Part shown: positions 63,913-64,000 of the stretch, piece by piece
How positions within the stretch are numbered: position 1 is the first letter of the stretch
Layout: every line of letters begins with the position of its first letter
From: Ardenticatenaceae bacterium
GTDB taxonomy: Bacteria > Chloroflexota > Anaerolineae > Promineifilales > Promineifilaceae
Assembly: GCA_020634435.1 (NCBI GenBank)
Contig: JACKBS010000005.1
Location: forward strand, 620,001-684,000
DNA length: 64,000 nucleotides
Direction: 5' to 3'
Notes under the pieces: generated by a model
What the model was told of the DNA's origin: nothing
Seen by the model: only the letters and a program-made list of their open reading frames with translations
Database searches by the model: none
Translations under genes and position numbers: made by a program

Positions 63913-64000
63913 CGTACGACCTCTATATCTGCTTCCGCTATTTCGTACTTACTAGCCTGTTGTCTAAACAAGGGGTCAAACAATATAGGCTCATCTTCCA
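63909..64000 (-). CDS. C-terminal end of a probable Wzz-like polysaccharide gene (start outside window)
   Basis: The minus-strand frame from the edge reads EDEPILFDPLFRQQASKYEI and AEADIEVVR, then TGA at 63909-63911, overlapping the flippase start (ATGA). An acidic cytosolic tail fits chain-length regulators, but only position supports this. Confidence 0.4.
   Translation of the reverse strand, partial: EDEPILFDPLFRQQASKYEIAEADIEVVR

Noticed and set aside
1..64000. tRNA, rRNA and riboswitch genes
   Set aside because: No convincing tRNA cloverleaf, rRNA stretch or riboswitch core was seen. A covariance-model scan would be needed to be sure.

Overview
The window reads as chromosomal DNA of an uncultured Chloroflexota bacterium, most likely of the Anaerolineae/Ardenticatenia type. 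This is inferred from a SpoVS-family gene, Flp-type pilins, large STAND/Roco/CHAT conflict proteins, GT39 and exopolysaccharide genes, and a GC-rich backbone. No rRNA or tRNA gene was seen to fix the taxonomy. A striking signature is the palindrome ACGGCCGT. I count by hand about 63 copies in the first 41.5 kb and about 4 in the last 22.5 kb, a density reminiscent of the cyanobacterial HIP1 repeat.

Left part (1-25 kb): ordinary backbone genes. These include an MFS exporter, a PhnD-like binding protein with an alpha/beta hydrolase, a VapBC-type toxin-antitoxin pair with a 28-bp operator palindrome, a bacterial Roco GTPase and an MrfA-type helicase carrying an inserted HNH domain. At 9.95-10.7 kb lies a 750-bp gene-free stretch with three phased DnaA boxes and iterated CCCATAT motifs. 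Gene orientation largely flips there, and three parS-like 14-mers lie 6-8 kb away, so I propose a replication-origin region. To the right follow spoVS, a CinA/NMNAT fusion, GT39, a YhaM-like nuclease, UbiX, a PPOX protein, a NYN-LOTUS protein, a methyltransferase, ppx (split by an intact IS5-type element), two Flp pilins and a wall-anchored glycosidase.

Middle (25-36 kb): a metallopeptidase, a peptide-binding lipoprotein, a GIY-YIG nuclease bordered by REPIN-like palindromes, a TIR-CHAT-NB-ARC-TPR conflict protein, TauE, a zinc-ribbon membrane protein and an AhpD-like gene. Almost every long gene here is broken by single-base indels, several in homopolymers. The neighbouring 25 kb has none outside the IS, so assembly error is more likely than decay.

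36-42 kb: a PLP enzyme, two GT4 glycosyltransferases, a membrane protein and a GH51-like lipoprotein. 42.3-51.7 kb: an island of at least seven insertion sequences or remnants, including IS1595 nested in IS21 (8-bp target duplication) and an intact ISAs1 (10-bp duplication).

Right part (51.7-64 kb): an AT-richer exopolysaccharide locus on the minus strand. It holds a LysM lipoprotein, three glycosyltransferases, a sugar aminotransferase, a DXD glycosyltransferase-like protein, a hexapeptide acetyltransferase, an O-antigen-ligase-like polymerase, a BY-kinase-like protein without a normal P-loop, a Wzx flippase and the tail of a probable Wzz-like gene. Its low ACGGCCGT density, lower GC and IS border suggest horizontal acquisition.
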